Of a stretch of DNA of 64,000 bases, positions 42,101-51,087 are shown piece after piece. The DNA comes from Mycobacterium shimoidei (GTDB lineage Bacteria > Actinomycetota > Actinomycetes > Mycobacteriales > Mycobacteriaceae). Every line of letters begins with the position of its first letter. Positions within the stretch are counted from its first letter, which is position 1. The notes below the pieces were generated by a model. That model ran no database searches. It had not been told where the DNA came from and saw only the letters and a program-made list of their open reading frames with translations. The stretch lies in assembly GCA_002101905.1 (NCBI GenBank), contig LQPU01000061.1:58030-122029 (forward strand), read 5' to 3'. The position numbers and the translations under genes were made by a program.

Positions 42101-43827
42101 CAGTCTTTGGGTTCGTCAGCGCTCGCGGTCTGCTTGAGCGCCACCCTGATGCGCTCGGTGTCGCTTGGCTGCCAGCCATCCGGCGGAGCGACTGCCACCC
42201 AGCCGTCCAGCACGATGTCGCCGTAGTTGTGGCCATGCCCGCCGGGCATGTCCTCGGCTTCGGTCAGATCGGCGCTGACCTGCCAGAATGTCACCACCGG
42301 ATACCAGCTCATCGCAGCGGTCCGATCCTGGCCGGGTGGCTCGACCAGCCAGTCCGGCCGGGTGAACAACAGCCGGGGTGACCACCAGACGACGGGGTCG
42401 GACGGGTGCTGCAAGAACAGCACCCGGGTGCCGTCCCACGGTGGCGCGGCAGTGCGAGTCACGTCGTGCGGCGTCACCGCCTCGGAGAACCGCACCGTTC
42501 GCCCGTTGTCGTAGCGCGGCTGCACTTGGGTGCTATGAGGATCGCGCCGCTCGATCAGCGCGTGCCACAACGGACTTTCGTGCGGGGGCCCGACCCACAG
42601 CACCGCGTCGAAGCCCATCCTGGGGATATCGGGCAGGAAGTCAAAGGCGCTTTGTCCGGCCATCGACCCCAGGCTTTCGCCGTACAGCACCAACTTCGGC
42701 CGGTGATCCCGCGGCAGTTGCTCCCAGTAGTGGTGAATGGAATCGACCAGCATCCGCCCGGCATCCATCGACTTCTGCTGATCAGCCAAAAACGATATCC
42801 AGCTTGGCAAGTAGGAATACTGCGCACCGACTATCGCGGTGTCGCCGTCGTACATCATCTCGATCGCACGGGCCGCCACCGGATTGATCCAGCCGGTGCC
42901 CGTCGTCGGGACGATGACGAGCATTTTGCGATCGGATGCGCCGGTGCGTTCGAGTTCGCGCACCAGGACCTTCATCCGGCCTTCGTCGTCGTCGGCGGTG
43001 TGCAGTCCGGCGTAGATGCGGATGGGCTCGCGGGCGGGCCGACCGTTGATCCGGGTGATATCGGCGGCGTGCGGACCGGTGGCGACGAAGCTGCGGCCCT
43101 GATAGCCCAACGAATCCCAAGGCGCCAATGACGCTGGGCTGCCGGACTTTTCCGGCAGGGTCGGTTGTGTCAGACCGGGACGGGTTTCGCTGTTCTGCGG
43201 CTCGAAGATCGCGTTTGCCGCCGCGAAGAATCCTCGCACCAAGACACCATTGATGAGCAGCACCAGCACGGTGACCACGATCGCGGTTCCGATGAACATC
43301 GCTGTTTCGTTGTGGATGCGCCAGCGCCTGATCAGCATCCGGGCCAGCACCTTGATGGCGTCGATCAACACCCGCGACGCACCGACCAGCAGAGCGCCGA
43401 CACCGGCCGCGACGAGCAGGGTGCGCAGGTACGCAGGCGCGGTCGGGCCGGGGATCCCCATCAGCGCCGACACCTGTCGTTGCCAGGATGCGGCCGGGAT
43501 CAGCATCAGCACACACGCCGCCGGGGAGGCGACCACCACCGCGGCCTTCATCAACAGCAAGATCCGAGGCGGCGGCGGCCACCAGCCGGCGCTGCGCAGC
43601 ACCAGGCGGTGCACCACCTTGCCGATCACCACCCCCAGGCCGTAGCCGAATGCGGCGTTGATTCCGCCGACCAATCCCTGGAAAATCCAGTCGCGCGGCA
43701 GCAGCGATGGGGTCAGCGACAGGCAGAAGAACAAGGCGCCGAACGCGATACCGACGTATTTCAACCGCAACAAGCTCCACGCCCACACCAGCAGGGGATG
43801 CCGGCCGGGTGCGTCGCGCACGGTCAT
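42100..43827 (-). CDS. Integral membrane alpha/beta-hydrolase (Rv1069c-like, DUF2319)
   Basis: A 575-residue protein: about five membrane helices in the first 220 residues, then an extracytoplasmic alpha/beta-hydrolase-like domain with the nucleophile elbow 'LYGESLGSMAG' and a late 'GGHGHNYG' His region. ATG 43827 overlaps the purL stop (ATGA), giving the expected family N-terminus; the longer open frame upstream lies inside purL. Proteins of this kind in mycobacteria are thought to act on envelope lipids; the substrate is unknown. Confidence 0.85.
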   Translation of the reverse strand: MTVRDAPGRHPLLVWAWSLLRLKYVGIAFGALFFCLSLTPSLLPRDWIFQGLVGGINAAFGYGLGVVIGKVVHRLVLRSAGWWPPPPRILLLMKAAVVVASPAACVLMLIPAASWQRQVSALMGIPGPTAPAYLRTLLVAAGVGALLVGASRVLIDAIKVLARMLIRRWRIHNETAMFIGTAIVVTVLVLLINGVLVRGFFAAANAIFEPQNSETRPGLTQPTLPEKSGSPASLAPWDSLGYQGRSFVATGPHAADITRINGRPAREPIRIYAGLHTADDDEGRMKVLVRELERTGASDRKMLVIVPTTGTGWINPVAARAIEMMYDGDTAIVGAQYSYLPSWISFLADQQKSMDAGRMLVDSIHHYWEQLPRDHRPKLVLYGESLGSMAGQSAFDFLPDIPRMGFDAVLWVGPPHESPLWHALIERRDPHSTQVQPRYDNGRTVRFSEAVTPHDVTRTAAPPWDGTRVLFLQHPSDPVVWWSPRLLFTRPDWLVEPPGQDRTAAMSWYPVVTFWQVSADLTEAEDMPGGHGHNYGDIVLDGWVAVAPPDGWQPSDTERIRVALKQTASADEPKD

Positions 43828-46118
43828 CCGAAGAGTCGGGGTAGCACTGCCTCGGACGTGTCGCGCAGCTCGGCCAGGGACACCGTGAACAGTCCCTGAA
43901 CCTCCACCGAATCCGAGCCCTGATCGACGACGCCGATGCGGGTGGCGGGCAGTCCACGCGCCTCGCACATCGAGGTGAATCGGCTCTCTTCGGTGCGGGG
44001 CACGGCCACCAGGACTCGGCCCGCCGACTCGGAGAACAGCATGACGAAGGGATCAGTACCCTCGGGAAGCACGATGCGGCAACCTGTTTCGCCGGCCAGC
44101 GCCGATTCCACCACCGCCTGCGCCAGACCGCCTTCGGACAGGTCGTGGGCCGCCGACACCAGCCCGTCGCGCGAAGCCGCGCTCAAGACCTCGGCCAGCA
44201 GCTTTTCCCGTGCCAGGTCGACCGCGGGTGGCAACCCGCCCAGATGGTCGGCGGTGACTTGCGCCCAGATCGAACCGTCGAACTCGTCGCGGGTCTCGCC
44301 CAGCAGCAGCAACGTCTCCCCCGCTTCGGTGCCCATCGCGGTCGGGATGCGACGCGCCACGTCGTCGATGACGCCCAGCACGCCGACCACCGGGGTAGGC
44401 AGGATCGCCGTCGACCCGGTCTGGTTGTAGAAGCTGACATTGCCGCCCGTCACCGGAATACCAAGCGCCGCACAGCCATCCGCCAAACCACGCACCGCCT
44501 GGGAGAACTGCCACATCACCCCGGGATCCTCCGGCGAACCGAAGTTGAGGCAGTTGGTGACCGCAACCGGGGTGGCGCCGGTGACGGCGACGTTGCGGTA
44601 GGCCTCGGCCAGCGCGAGCTGAGCGCCGGCATAGGGATCCAGCAGGGTGTAGCGACCCGAGGCATCGGTCGACACCGCGATGCCGCGGCCGGTGCTCTCA
44701 TCGACGCGCAGCACGCCGCCATCAGCGTGTTCGGCCAGCACCGTGTTGCCGCGCACATAGCGGTCGTACTGCTCGGTGATGAAGGCGCGACTGCACAAGT
44801 GCGGACTACCCAGCAGCGCAAGCAAAGTCGAGCGCAGCTCGTCGCCGGTGACCGGCCGCTTCAGGCTGCTCGACCGGTTGGCATTGAGCGCATCCTGTGA
44901 CTCGGGGCGCGCGACCGGGCGCTGGTATACCGGGCCCTCGTCGGCCACCGTGCGTGGCGGCACGTCGGCGACCGTCTCCCCGTGCCAGGTGATTCGCAGC
45001 CGGTCGCCGTCGGTCACCTCGCCGATCACGGTGGCCAGCACCTCCCATTTGCGGCACACCGCCATGAACGCGTCAACGTTTTCCGGCGCGACCACCGCGC
45101 ACATCCGCTCCTGCGATTCACTGCAAAGCACCTCGGCGGGCGTCATGTTCTTGGTGCGCAGCGGCACGGTGCCCAGTTCGATGGCCATACCGCCGTCACC
45201 GGCTGACGCTAATTCCGATGTGGCACAAGCTAATCCGGCCCCACCCAAGTCCTGGATCGCGATCACCAGGTCGGCGGCGTAAAGCTCCAGGCAGCACTCG
45301 ATGAGCACCTTCTCCATGAACGGGTCGCCCACCTGCACCGACGGCAGCTTCTTGCGCCCGGGACCGGACTCGTCGCCGCCGAACGTGTCCGACGCCAGCA
45401 CCGACACCCCGCCGATTCCGTCGAGCCCGGTTCGCGCACCGAACAGGATGATCTTGTTTCCGGCGCCGGACGCGAACGCCAGATGCAGGTCTTGTGCTCG
45501 CAGCACTCCCACGCACAACGCGTTGACCAACGGATTGCCGGCGTAGCTCGGGTCGAAGACGGTCTCGCCACCGATATTGGGCAGGCCCAGCGAATTGCCG
45601 TAGCCACCGATACCGCGAACCACGCCGTCGAGCACGCGGCGGGTGTCGGGAGCATCGGCCGCGCCGAAGCGCAGCTGGTCCATCACCGCGACGGGGCGCG
45701 CGCCCATCGCCATGATGTCGCGCACGATGCCGCCCACACCGGTGGCCGCACCCTGATAAGGCTCGACGTAGGAGGGGTGATTGTGTGATTCCACCTTGAA
45801 GGTGACCGCCCAGCCGTCGCCGATGTCGACAACACCCGCGTTTTCCCCGATGCCGGCCAGCATGGCGGCGCGCATCTGCTCGGTGGTGGTCTCACCGAAA
45901 TAGCGCAGGTGGACTTTCGATGACTTGTAGGAGCAGTGTTCGCTCCACATGACCGCATACATCGCCAGTTCGACGTCGGTGGGCCGACGGCCCAGGATGT
46001 CGCGGATGCGCTGGTATTCGTCGTCTTTGAGACCTAGCTCACGAAACGGCTGCGGCTGATCGGGGCTGGCCGCGGCCCGCTCGACGGTATCGACCGCTTG
46101 GGTGAGCCCGGACGTCAC
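43824..46118 (-). CDS. purL: Phosphoribosylformylglycinamidine synthase subunit PurL (small type)
   Basis: A 764-residue synthetase subunit; step four of purine synthesis. Seen: 'MWSEHCSYKSSKVHLR', 'NHPSYVEPYQGAATGVGGI', 'GGETVFDPSYAGNPLVNALCVG' and 'NCLNFGSPEDP'. It lacks a fused glutaminase domain, in agreement with the separate purQ and purS genes at 51 kb. GTG start. Confidence 0.97.
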   Translation of the reverse strand: MTSGLTQAVDTVERAAASPDQPQPFRELGLKDDEYQRIRDILGRRPTDVELAMYAVMWSEHCSYKSSKVHLRYFGETTTEQMRAAMLAGIGENAGVVDIGDGWAVTFKVESHNHPSYVEPYQGAATGVGGIVRDIMAMGARPVAVMDQLRFGAADAPDTRRVLDGVVRGIGGYGNSLGLPNIGGETVFDPSYAGNPLVNALCVGVLRAQDLHLAFASGAGNKIILFGARTGLDGIGGVSVLASDTFGGDESGPGRKKLPSVQVGDPFMEKVLIECCLELYAADLVIAIQDLGGAGLACATSELASAGDGGMAIELGTVPLRTKNMTPAEVLCSESQERMCAVVAPENVDAFMAVCRKWEVLATVIGEVTDGDRLRITWHGETVADVPPRTVADEGPVYQRPVARPESQDALNANRSSSLKRPVTGDELRSTLLALLGSPHLCSRAFITEQYDRYVRGNTVLAEHADGGVLRVDESTGRGIAVSTDASGRYTLLDPYAGAQLALAEAYRNVAVTGATPVAVTNCLNFGSPEDPGVMWQFSQAVRGLADGCAALGIPVTGGNVSFYNQTGSTAILPTPVVGVLGVIDDVARRIPTAMGTEAGETLLLLGETRDEFDGSIWAQVTADHLGGLPPAVDLAREKLLAEVLSAASRDGLVSAAHDLSEGGLAQAVVESALAGETGCRIVLPEGTDPFVMLFSESAGRVLVAVPRTEESRFTSMCEARGLPATRIGVVDQGSDSVEVQGLFTVSLAELRDTSEAVLPRLFG

Positions 46119-46158
46119 GGGTCACAGTCTAGATTCCGGGCCGCGGCGGGATCGCCGG

Positions 46159-46506
46159 CTACTGCCCGACCACGCAGAACAGGTTGCCGGCCGGGTCGGC
46201 CAGGACAACCCAGCGGAAGCTTTCGCCCACGCTGTGCCGGCCGACCTCGCCGGCACCGGCGGCCACCAACCGCGCGACTTCGCCGTCTACGTCCGGGGTC
46301 GTGAAATCCAGGTGGACCCGATTTTTACCCGGGGTCGGATCGGGAACTTTCTGAAACCCGAGCTGCGGCCCTTCGGATCGGTTGACCGCGACGAACTCGC
46401 CCGGGATCAACTCGCGGCTTTCCCCGTCGAACTGATCTGCCCACCACCGCGCCAGCGTCGCGGGCTCGTCACAGTCGAAGGTGACCATCTCCATTTTGAG
46501 CGCCAT
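46159..46506 (-). CDS. VOC (glyoxalase/bleomycin-resistance) superfamily protein (Rv0801-like)
   Basis: A 115-residue single-module VOC protein ('LARWWADQFDGESRELIPGEF', 'NRVHLDFTTPDVDGEVARLV', 'WVVLADPAGNLFCVV'). Usually a metal-dependent isomerase or dioxygenase fold acting as a dimer; the substrate is unknown. Ends 40 bases from the purL start on the same strand. Confidence 0.88.
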   Translation of the reverse strand: MALKMEMVTFDCDEPATLARWWADQFDGESRELIPGEFVAVNRSEGPQLGFQKVPDPTPGKNRVHLDFTTPDVDGEVARLVAAGAGEVGRHSVGESFRWVVLADPAGNLFCVVGQ

Positions 46507-46521
46507 ACGCCGGTACGCTAC

Positions 46522-47340
46522 TCACCCCTGTCCGCCCGGTGTCACCGCCGACGCGCCGGCATTGCGCAGCAGCTCAGCGCTTTCGGAATCGACCGGATAG
46601 AACAATTCGACGGCAAGTTCGTCCAGCGTGACGTCCAGTGGAGTCCCGAATGTCGTCAGCGTGGTGAACATCGAAAGTCGTTGTCCGCCAGCAATCTCAA
46701 GCTGGAAGGGGATCAGCAGGGCGGCATTGTCCGGCGGCCCGCGATGCGTCGACGCCGCCTTGACCCCGGGGTAAGAGAGCACTTCTTCGTGCAGTGCCTG
46801 CAATGTCGCGTCGCCGGTGAGCGCGATCGTGCGCCGCAGTTGATTGACGAGGTAGGCGGCCCATTCGTCGAAGTTCAGGGTTCGCCCGGCCAGCCCGTCC
46901 GGATGCAGGCATATCCGGTAGACGTTGGCGGGCGGGCCCAGCAGGCTCTGCGGCAGGCCGGCGGTCATCGCGCTGGCCGCCGCATTGGCCTGGACGATGT
47001 TCCAGCAGCGGTCTATGACGACGCCCGGGTAGGGATGGTGGGCGTCGAGGAGCCGCTGCAGGGCGCTGCGCGCCGGGGTGAGCGCATCGTCATCCAGCGG
47101 ACGCGTTTGGTACCGGGGCGCATACCCGGCGGCGAGCAGCAGCGTGTTGCGTTCCCGCAGCGGTATGTCCAGGCCGTCGGCCAGCGCAAGCACCATCTCC
47201 GCGCTGGGTCGGGAACGTCCGGTCTCAATGAAGCTCAGATGCCGCGCCGAGACGCCGACGCCCAGTGACAGGTCGAGCTGGCTCACCCGTCGCCGTGCCC
47301 GCCATTCCCGCAACAACGCACCAACACTCGGCTCGGTCAC
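46522..47340 (-). CDS. XRE regulator with MmyB-like ligand-binding domain
   Basis: A 272-residue protein: helix-turn-helix in residues 1-70 ('SVGALLREWRARRRVSQLDL', 'SARHLSFIETGRSRPS'), then the MmyB-like domain ('VIDRCWNIVQANAAA', 'NVYRICLHPDGLAGRTLNF'), which in homologues binds a fatty acid or similar ligand. GTG 47340 is chosen for family length; a GTG at 47367 is possible. It is divergent from the NTF2-like gene, which it probably controls. Confidence 0.85.
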   Translation of the reverse strand: MTEPSVGALLREWRARRRVSQLDLSLGVGVSARHLSFIETGRSRPSAEMVLALADGLDIPLRERNTLLLAAGYAPRYQTRPLDDDALTPARSALQRLLDAHHPYPGVVIDRCWNIVQANAAASAMTAGLPQSLLGPPANVYRICLHPDGLAGRTLNFDEWAAYLVNQLRRTIALTGDATLQALHEEVLSYPGVKAASTHRGPPDNAALLIPFQLEIAGGQRLSMFTTLTTFGTPLDVTLDELAVELFYPVDSESAELLRNAGASAVTPGGQG

Positions 47341-47465
47341 GAGGAAACGGTAGACGTATCGCTGCACCGCCGCGATGACCTCGGAGGTAATTGTGCGGCG
47401 GCACTTTTACGGCGCAGGCTCGATGCGACGCGCTTCACCGGAGCGCCCAACCCAGGGAGGAAGTC

Positions 47466-47861
47466 ATGACCGAAGTTCAATCCGCGCCGATGTTCAGCGC
47501 CGAGCTCTGGGCCGCGTTTTGGGCGGCGCCCGATGCGTCTCGGGTGTCGAACATCCTGGCCGAGGACATCATCGGCTACTGGCCTGACAACCCGGAGCCG
47601 GTACGCGGAATCGCGGCCTACACGAACAAGATCGCCGAATTGCTGGCCGCCGCGCCGGATCTACGGCTCGAGCTGGTCGACAGCGCAACCGTCCCGGGCA
47701 ACGCCGCGGGCGAGGAGCTGATCTTTCTGCACTACGTCGGCCAGGGCACCGGCCCGGACGGACCGTTCGAGATCCGCGGGCTGGACCGGGTCCGCACCCG
47801 CGACGGCGTCGTGGTGGAGAACGTCATCCGCTACGAGCCGATCTCCCTCGTCCACAGCTGA
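47466..47861 (+). CDS. NTF2/SnoaL-like domain protein
   Basis: A 131-residue protein of the SnoaL-like NTF2 fold ('LAEDIIGYWPDNPEPVRGIAA', 'GPFEIRGLDRVRTRDGVVVENV'). ATG 47466 is supported by GGGAGGA 5 to 12 bases upstream. A small enzyme or ligand binder; function unknown. Divergent from the MmyB-type regulator, a pairing common in actinobacteria. Confidence 0.85.
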   Translation: MTEVQSAPMFSAELWAAFWAAPDASRVSNILAEDIIGYWPDNPEPVRGIAAYTNKIAELLAAAPDLRLELVDSATVPGNAAGEELIFLHYVGQGTGPDGPFEIRGLDRVRTRDGVVVENVIRYEPISLVHS

Positions 47862-47870
47862 GCGCACGCG

Positions 47871-49130
47871 TCACTGCGGCGCCAAAAATGCCTGCAGGGC
47901 GGCCGAGTAAGCGCCGACGTCGTGAGCGCCCATGAGTTCGCGCGCCGAATGCATGGCCAGCTGGGCCGCACCCACGTCGACGGTCGGGATGCCGGTGCGG
48001 GCCGACGTCATCGGGCCGATCGTCGATCCGCACGGCAGGTCGGCACGGTGCTCGTAGCGCTGCAACGGCACGTCGGCTTGCCGGCAGGCCAGCGCAAACG
48101 CCGCGGCGGTGCGGCCATCGGTGGCATAGCGCAGATTCGGCTGCACCTTGAGCACCGGGCCCGCGTTGATGGCGATCAGGTGGCCGGGCTCATGGCGGTC
48201 CGGATAGTTGGGATGCGTGGCGTGGGCCATGTCAGCCGACGCCACCATCGAGGCGCTGACGCGGCGCAGGAAGTCCTCGCGGCTGCCGCCGCCGGCCAGC
48301 ACAATGCGCTCCAACGTCGTCAACAACAGCTCCGAATTCGCGCCGTGATCGGATGTCGACCCGACTTCCTCATGGTCGAACAGCGCCAGCACCGGCAGAT
48401 ACCCGTGCGGCTCGGCGGCCAGCAGCGCTTCGGTGCCCGCATAGCAACTCGCCTGGTTGTCCAGCCGTGGGGCGCTGACGAATGCGCCGTCGACGCCGGA
48501 GAGCGTCGACGGCGCCAGGTCATGCGTCATCAAGTCGAAGCCGAGCACGTCGTCGCGCGCGGAACCGGCCCGCTCGGCGACGTAGTCCAAAAATGACCCG
48601 GTGGCGTCGTCGGCCGCCCAGACCGCGTTGACGTGACGCTGCGGGTCCAAAGTGACCGACTTGCGGTCCTCGGCCAGATGGATGGCCAGCTGCGGGACCC
48701 GCAGGATCGGCTCGTCGACGCGGACCAATCGGTGGTCGATGTGATCACCGTCGCGCACCGACAAGCGTCCGCTGATGCCCAGATCGCGGTCCAGCCACGA
48801 GTTCAGCCATGCACCGCCGTAGGGCTGCAGCGCGACCAGCTGCCACCCGGCGACCTGTCGGTCCGGGTGTTGTTTGACCCGCAGGTTGGGGCTGTCGGTG
48901 TGGGCGCCGACGATGCGAAAAGGCCGCTGTGCGTCGCCGCTGCTGTCCCAGGCCACCAGCGAACCGGCCCGGACGATGAAAAACCTGCCAGCGTTGCTCG
49001 GCCACGGGTCGGCCTCGGCGAGCTCGGCGTATCCGGCGGCACGCAGCCGCTGCGCGACCGTCGCGCAGACGTGAAACGGCGAGGGGGACGCGTCGATGAA
49101 TTCGCACAGGCCCGATGCCGTCGCCGCCAT
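47871..49130 (-). CDS. pepC: M18-family aminopeptidase (Rv0800-like)
   Basis: A 419-residue cytoplasmic metallo-aminopeptidase of the aspartyl aminopeptidase family. Seen: 'GAHTDSPNLRVKQ' (first metal His/Asp), 'LFDHEEVGSTSDHGANS' (catalytic Glu pair) and 'CGSTIGPMTSARTGIPTVDVG'. ATG 49130 is preferred to the GTG two codons upstream because AGGA stands 7 bases before it. Releases N-terminal acidic residues from peptides. Confidence 0.94.
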   Translation of the reverse strand: MAATASGLCEFIDASPSPFHVCATVAQRLRAAGYAELAEADPWPSNAGRFFIVRAGSLVAWDSSGDAQRPFRIVGAHTDSPNLRVKQHPDRQVAGWQLVALQPYGGAWLNSWLDRDLGISGRLSVRDGDHIDHRLVRVDEPILRVPQLAIHLAEDRKSVTLDPQRHVNAVWAADDATGSFLDYVAERAGSARDDVLGFDLMTHDLAPSTLSGVDGAFVSAPRLDNQASCYAGTEALLAAEPHGYLPVLALFDHEEVGSTSDHGANSELLLTTLERIVLAGGGSREDFLRRVSASMVASADMAHATHPNYPDRHEPGHLIAINAGPVLKVQPNLRYATDGRTAAAFALACRQADVPLQRYEHRADLPCGSTIGPMTSARTGIPTVDVGAAQLAMHSARELMGAHDVGAYSAALQAFLAPQ

Positions 49131-49189
49131 GCCCACATCCTTTCATCACCACTTCCTCACCACACCGGCCGGGACGTTAGGGTCAAAGC

Positions 49190-50200
49190 GTGCCCGCCGT
49201 GCAGCCGCAACCGATCCTGGAGCCGCTGACACCGGCGGCGATCTTTTTGGTCCTCACCATCAACGAGGGCGGCGAGGCGGCGGTGCACGAGGCGTTGCCC
49301 GACATCTCCGGACTGGTTCGCGCGATCGGGTTCCGCGATCCGGCCAAGCGTTTGTCGGCGGTCGCCTCCATCGGCTCCGACGCCTGGGACCGGTTGTTCG
49401 CCGGCCCGCGGCCCGCCGGCCTGCATCCGTTCATCGAGCTCCAAGGCCCGCGGCACACCGCCCCCGCCACGCCGGGCGACCTGTTGTTCCACATTCGGGC
49501 CGAGGCGATGGACTTCTGCTTCGAGCTGGCCGGCCGACTCGTCGACGCCATGGGCGACGTCACCGTGGTCGACGAAGTGCACGCGTTCCGGTTCTTCGAC
49601 AACCGGGATCTGCTCGGATTCGTCGACGGCACCGAGAACCCCGACGGCCCGCTGGCCGCCAGCGCCACCCAGATCGGCGACGAGGACCCCGACTTTGCGG
49701 GCGGGTGCTATGTGCATGTGCAGAAGTACGTGCACGACATGGCCGGGTGGAACGCCTTGTCGGTGACCGAGCAGGAACGGGTGATAGGCCGAACCAAGCT
49801 GGAAGACATCGAATTCGACGAAGACGACAAGCCGGCCGACGCGCACATCGCGCTGAACAAGGTTGAAGACGACGACGGCAACGAACTCAAAATCGTGCGA
49901 CACAACATGCCGTTCGGCGAAGTGGGCAAGGGCGAGTACGGCACCTATTACATCGGCTACTCGCGAAACCCGGCTGTCACCGAACAGATGCTGCGCAACA
50001 TGTTTCTCGGCGATCCGCCCGGTAACACCGACCGCATCCTGGACTTCTCGACCGCGGTTACCGGCGGCTTGTTCTTTTCTCCCACCATCAACTTTCTCGA
50101 CGATCCGCCCCCCATGCCGGGTGCAGCAGCGGCGGCGACGGATTCCGAATCACAGGACGGGTCATTGGCGATCGGCAGTCTGAAAGGAAACCCGCAATGA
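49190..50200 (+). CDS. dyp: DyP-type heme peroxidase, encapsulin cargo
   Basis: A 336-residue dye-decolorising peroxidase (Rv0799c homologue). Seen: the DyP signature 'GFVDGTENPDGP' around residue 143 with the distal Asp, and proximal His/Arg region 'KIVRHNMPFGEVGKGEYGT'. The last residues 'DGSLAIGSLKGNP' match the encapsulin cargo-loading peptide, and the encapsulin gene overlaps the stop by ATGA. The enzyme should be packed inside the shell and act in oxidative stress defence. GTG start at 49190. Confidence 0.96.
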   Translation: MPAVQPQPILEPLTPAAIFLVLTINEGGEAAVHEALPDISGLVRAIGFRDPAKRLSAVASIGSDAWDRLFAGPRPAGLHPFIELQGPRHTAPATPGDLLFHIRAEAMDFCFELAGRLVDAMGDVTVVDEVHAFRFFDNRDLLGFVDGTENPDGPLAASATQIGDEDPDFAGGCYVHVQKYVHDMAGWNALSVTEQERVIGRTKLEDIEFDEDDKPADAHIALNKVEDDDGNELKIVRHNMPFGEVGKGEYGTYYIGYSRNPAVTEQMLRNMFLGDPPGNTDRILDFSTAVTGGLFFSPTINFLDDPPPMPGAAAAATDSESQDGSLAIGSLKGNPQ

Positions 50201-50994
50201 ACAACCTCTACCGCGAGCTGGCGCCAATCACCGAAGCCGCCTGGGCGGAAATCGAATTGGAGGCGTCACGTACCTTCAAGCGCCACATCGCCGGGCGTCG
50301 GGTGGTAGATGTCAGCGAGCCCGGGGGGCCGGTGGCGGCGGCGGTCAGCACCGGCCGGCTCACCGAGGTGACGGCACCCACCGATGGAGTCGAGGCGCAC
50401 CTGCGCGCGAGCAAGCCGCTTGTGCGGCTTCGGGTTCCGTTCACCCTGTCGCGCTCGGAAATCGACGACGTGGAGCGCGGCTCGCACGACTCGGACTGGG
50501 ATCCGGTCAAGGACGCCGCGAAGAAGCTCGCATTCGTCGAAGACCGGGCCATCTTCGAAGGCTATCCGGCGGCGTCGATCGAGGGAATCCGTAGCTGCAG
50601 TTCCAACCCGGCACTGACGCTGCCGGCCGAAGTTCGCGATTTCCCGGATGTCATTTCGCAAGCGTTGTCCGGGCTCCGGTTGGCAGGTGTCGACGGCCCC
50701 TATTCGGTGCTGCTGTCCGCGGAGGCGTACACCAAAGTCAGCGAAACCACCGAACACGGCTATCCGATCCGCGAGCATCTGCACCGGCTGGTCGACGGTG
50801 ACATCATCTGGGCTCCGGCGATTGACGGTGCGTTCGTCTTGACCACTCGCGGTGGAGATTTCGACCTGCAGCTGGGCACCGATGTGGCGATCGGCTACCT
50901 GTCACACGACGCCGACACCGTGCGGCTGTACATGCAGGAGACGATGACATTCCTGTGCTACACCGCCGAAGCCTCGGTCTGCCTCAGCGCCTAG
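50197..50994 (+). CDS. cfp29: Encapsulin shell protein (Cfp29)
   Basis: A 265-residue HK97-fold nanocompartment protein, Rv0798c/Cfp29 homologue. Seen: 'NNLYRELAPITEAAWAEIE', 'TFKRHIAGRRVVDVSEPGG', and the C-terminal 'DADTVRLYMQETMTFLCYT'. It self-assembles into a shell of about 60 subunits holding DyP peroxidase. It is coupled to dyp by ATGA overlap. A long inverted repeat follows the stop. Confidence 0.97.
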   Translation: MNNLYRELAPITEAAWAEIELEASRTFKRHIAGRRVVDVSEPGGPVAAAVSTGRLTEVTAPTDGVEAHLRASKPLVRLRVPFTLSRSEIDDVERGSHDSDWDPVKDAAKKLAFVEDRAIFEGYPAASIEGIRSCSSNPALTLPAEVRDFPDVISQALSGLRLAGVDGPYSVLLSAEAYTKVSETTEHGYPIREHLHRLVDGDIIWAPAIDGAFVLTTRGGDFDLQLGTDVAIGYLSHDADTVRLYMQETMTFLCYTAEASVCLSA

Positions 50995-51018
50995 CCCCCC
51001 CTTTTCTTGCCCCTTTTC

Positions 51019-51082
51019 CCGCGAGGGGGCGTGTTTGTACGGCGACACGCCGCAGATGCCGTACAAATGCGCCCGCTCGCGG
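51019..51082. terminator. Long inverted repeat between convergent encapsulin and purQ genes
   Basis: Two 25-base arms (51019-51043 and 51058-51082) match as inverted copies at 22 of 25 positions, with a 14-base loop. The inner arm core TTTGTACGGC/GCCGTACAAA is perfect. It probably stops transcription from both sides; its length and quality exceed a normal terminator, so it might also be a dispersed repeat. Confidence 0.6.
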
Positions 51083-51087
51083 CGAAA

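Noticed and set aside
42100..43968. Longer start (43968) for the membrane hydrolase
   Set aside because: The extra 47 residues are encoded inside purL in another frame and are Arg/Gly-rich; the ATGA overlap start at 43827 gives the family N-terminus.
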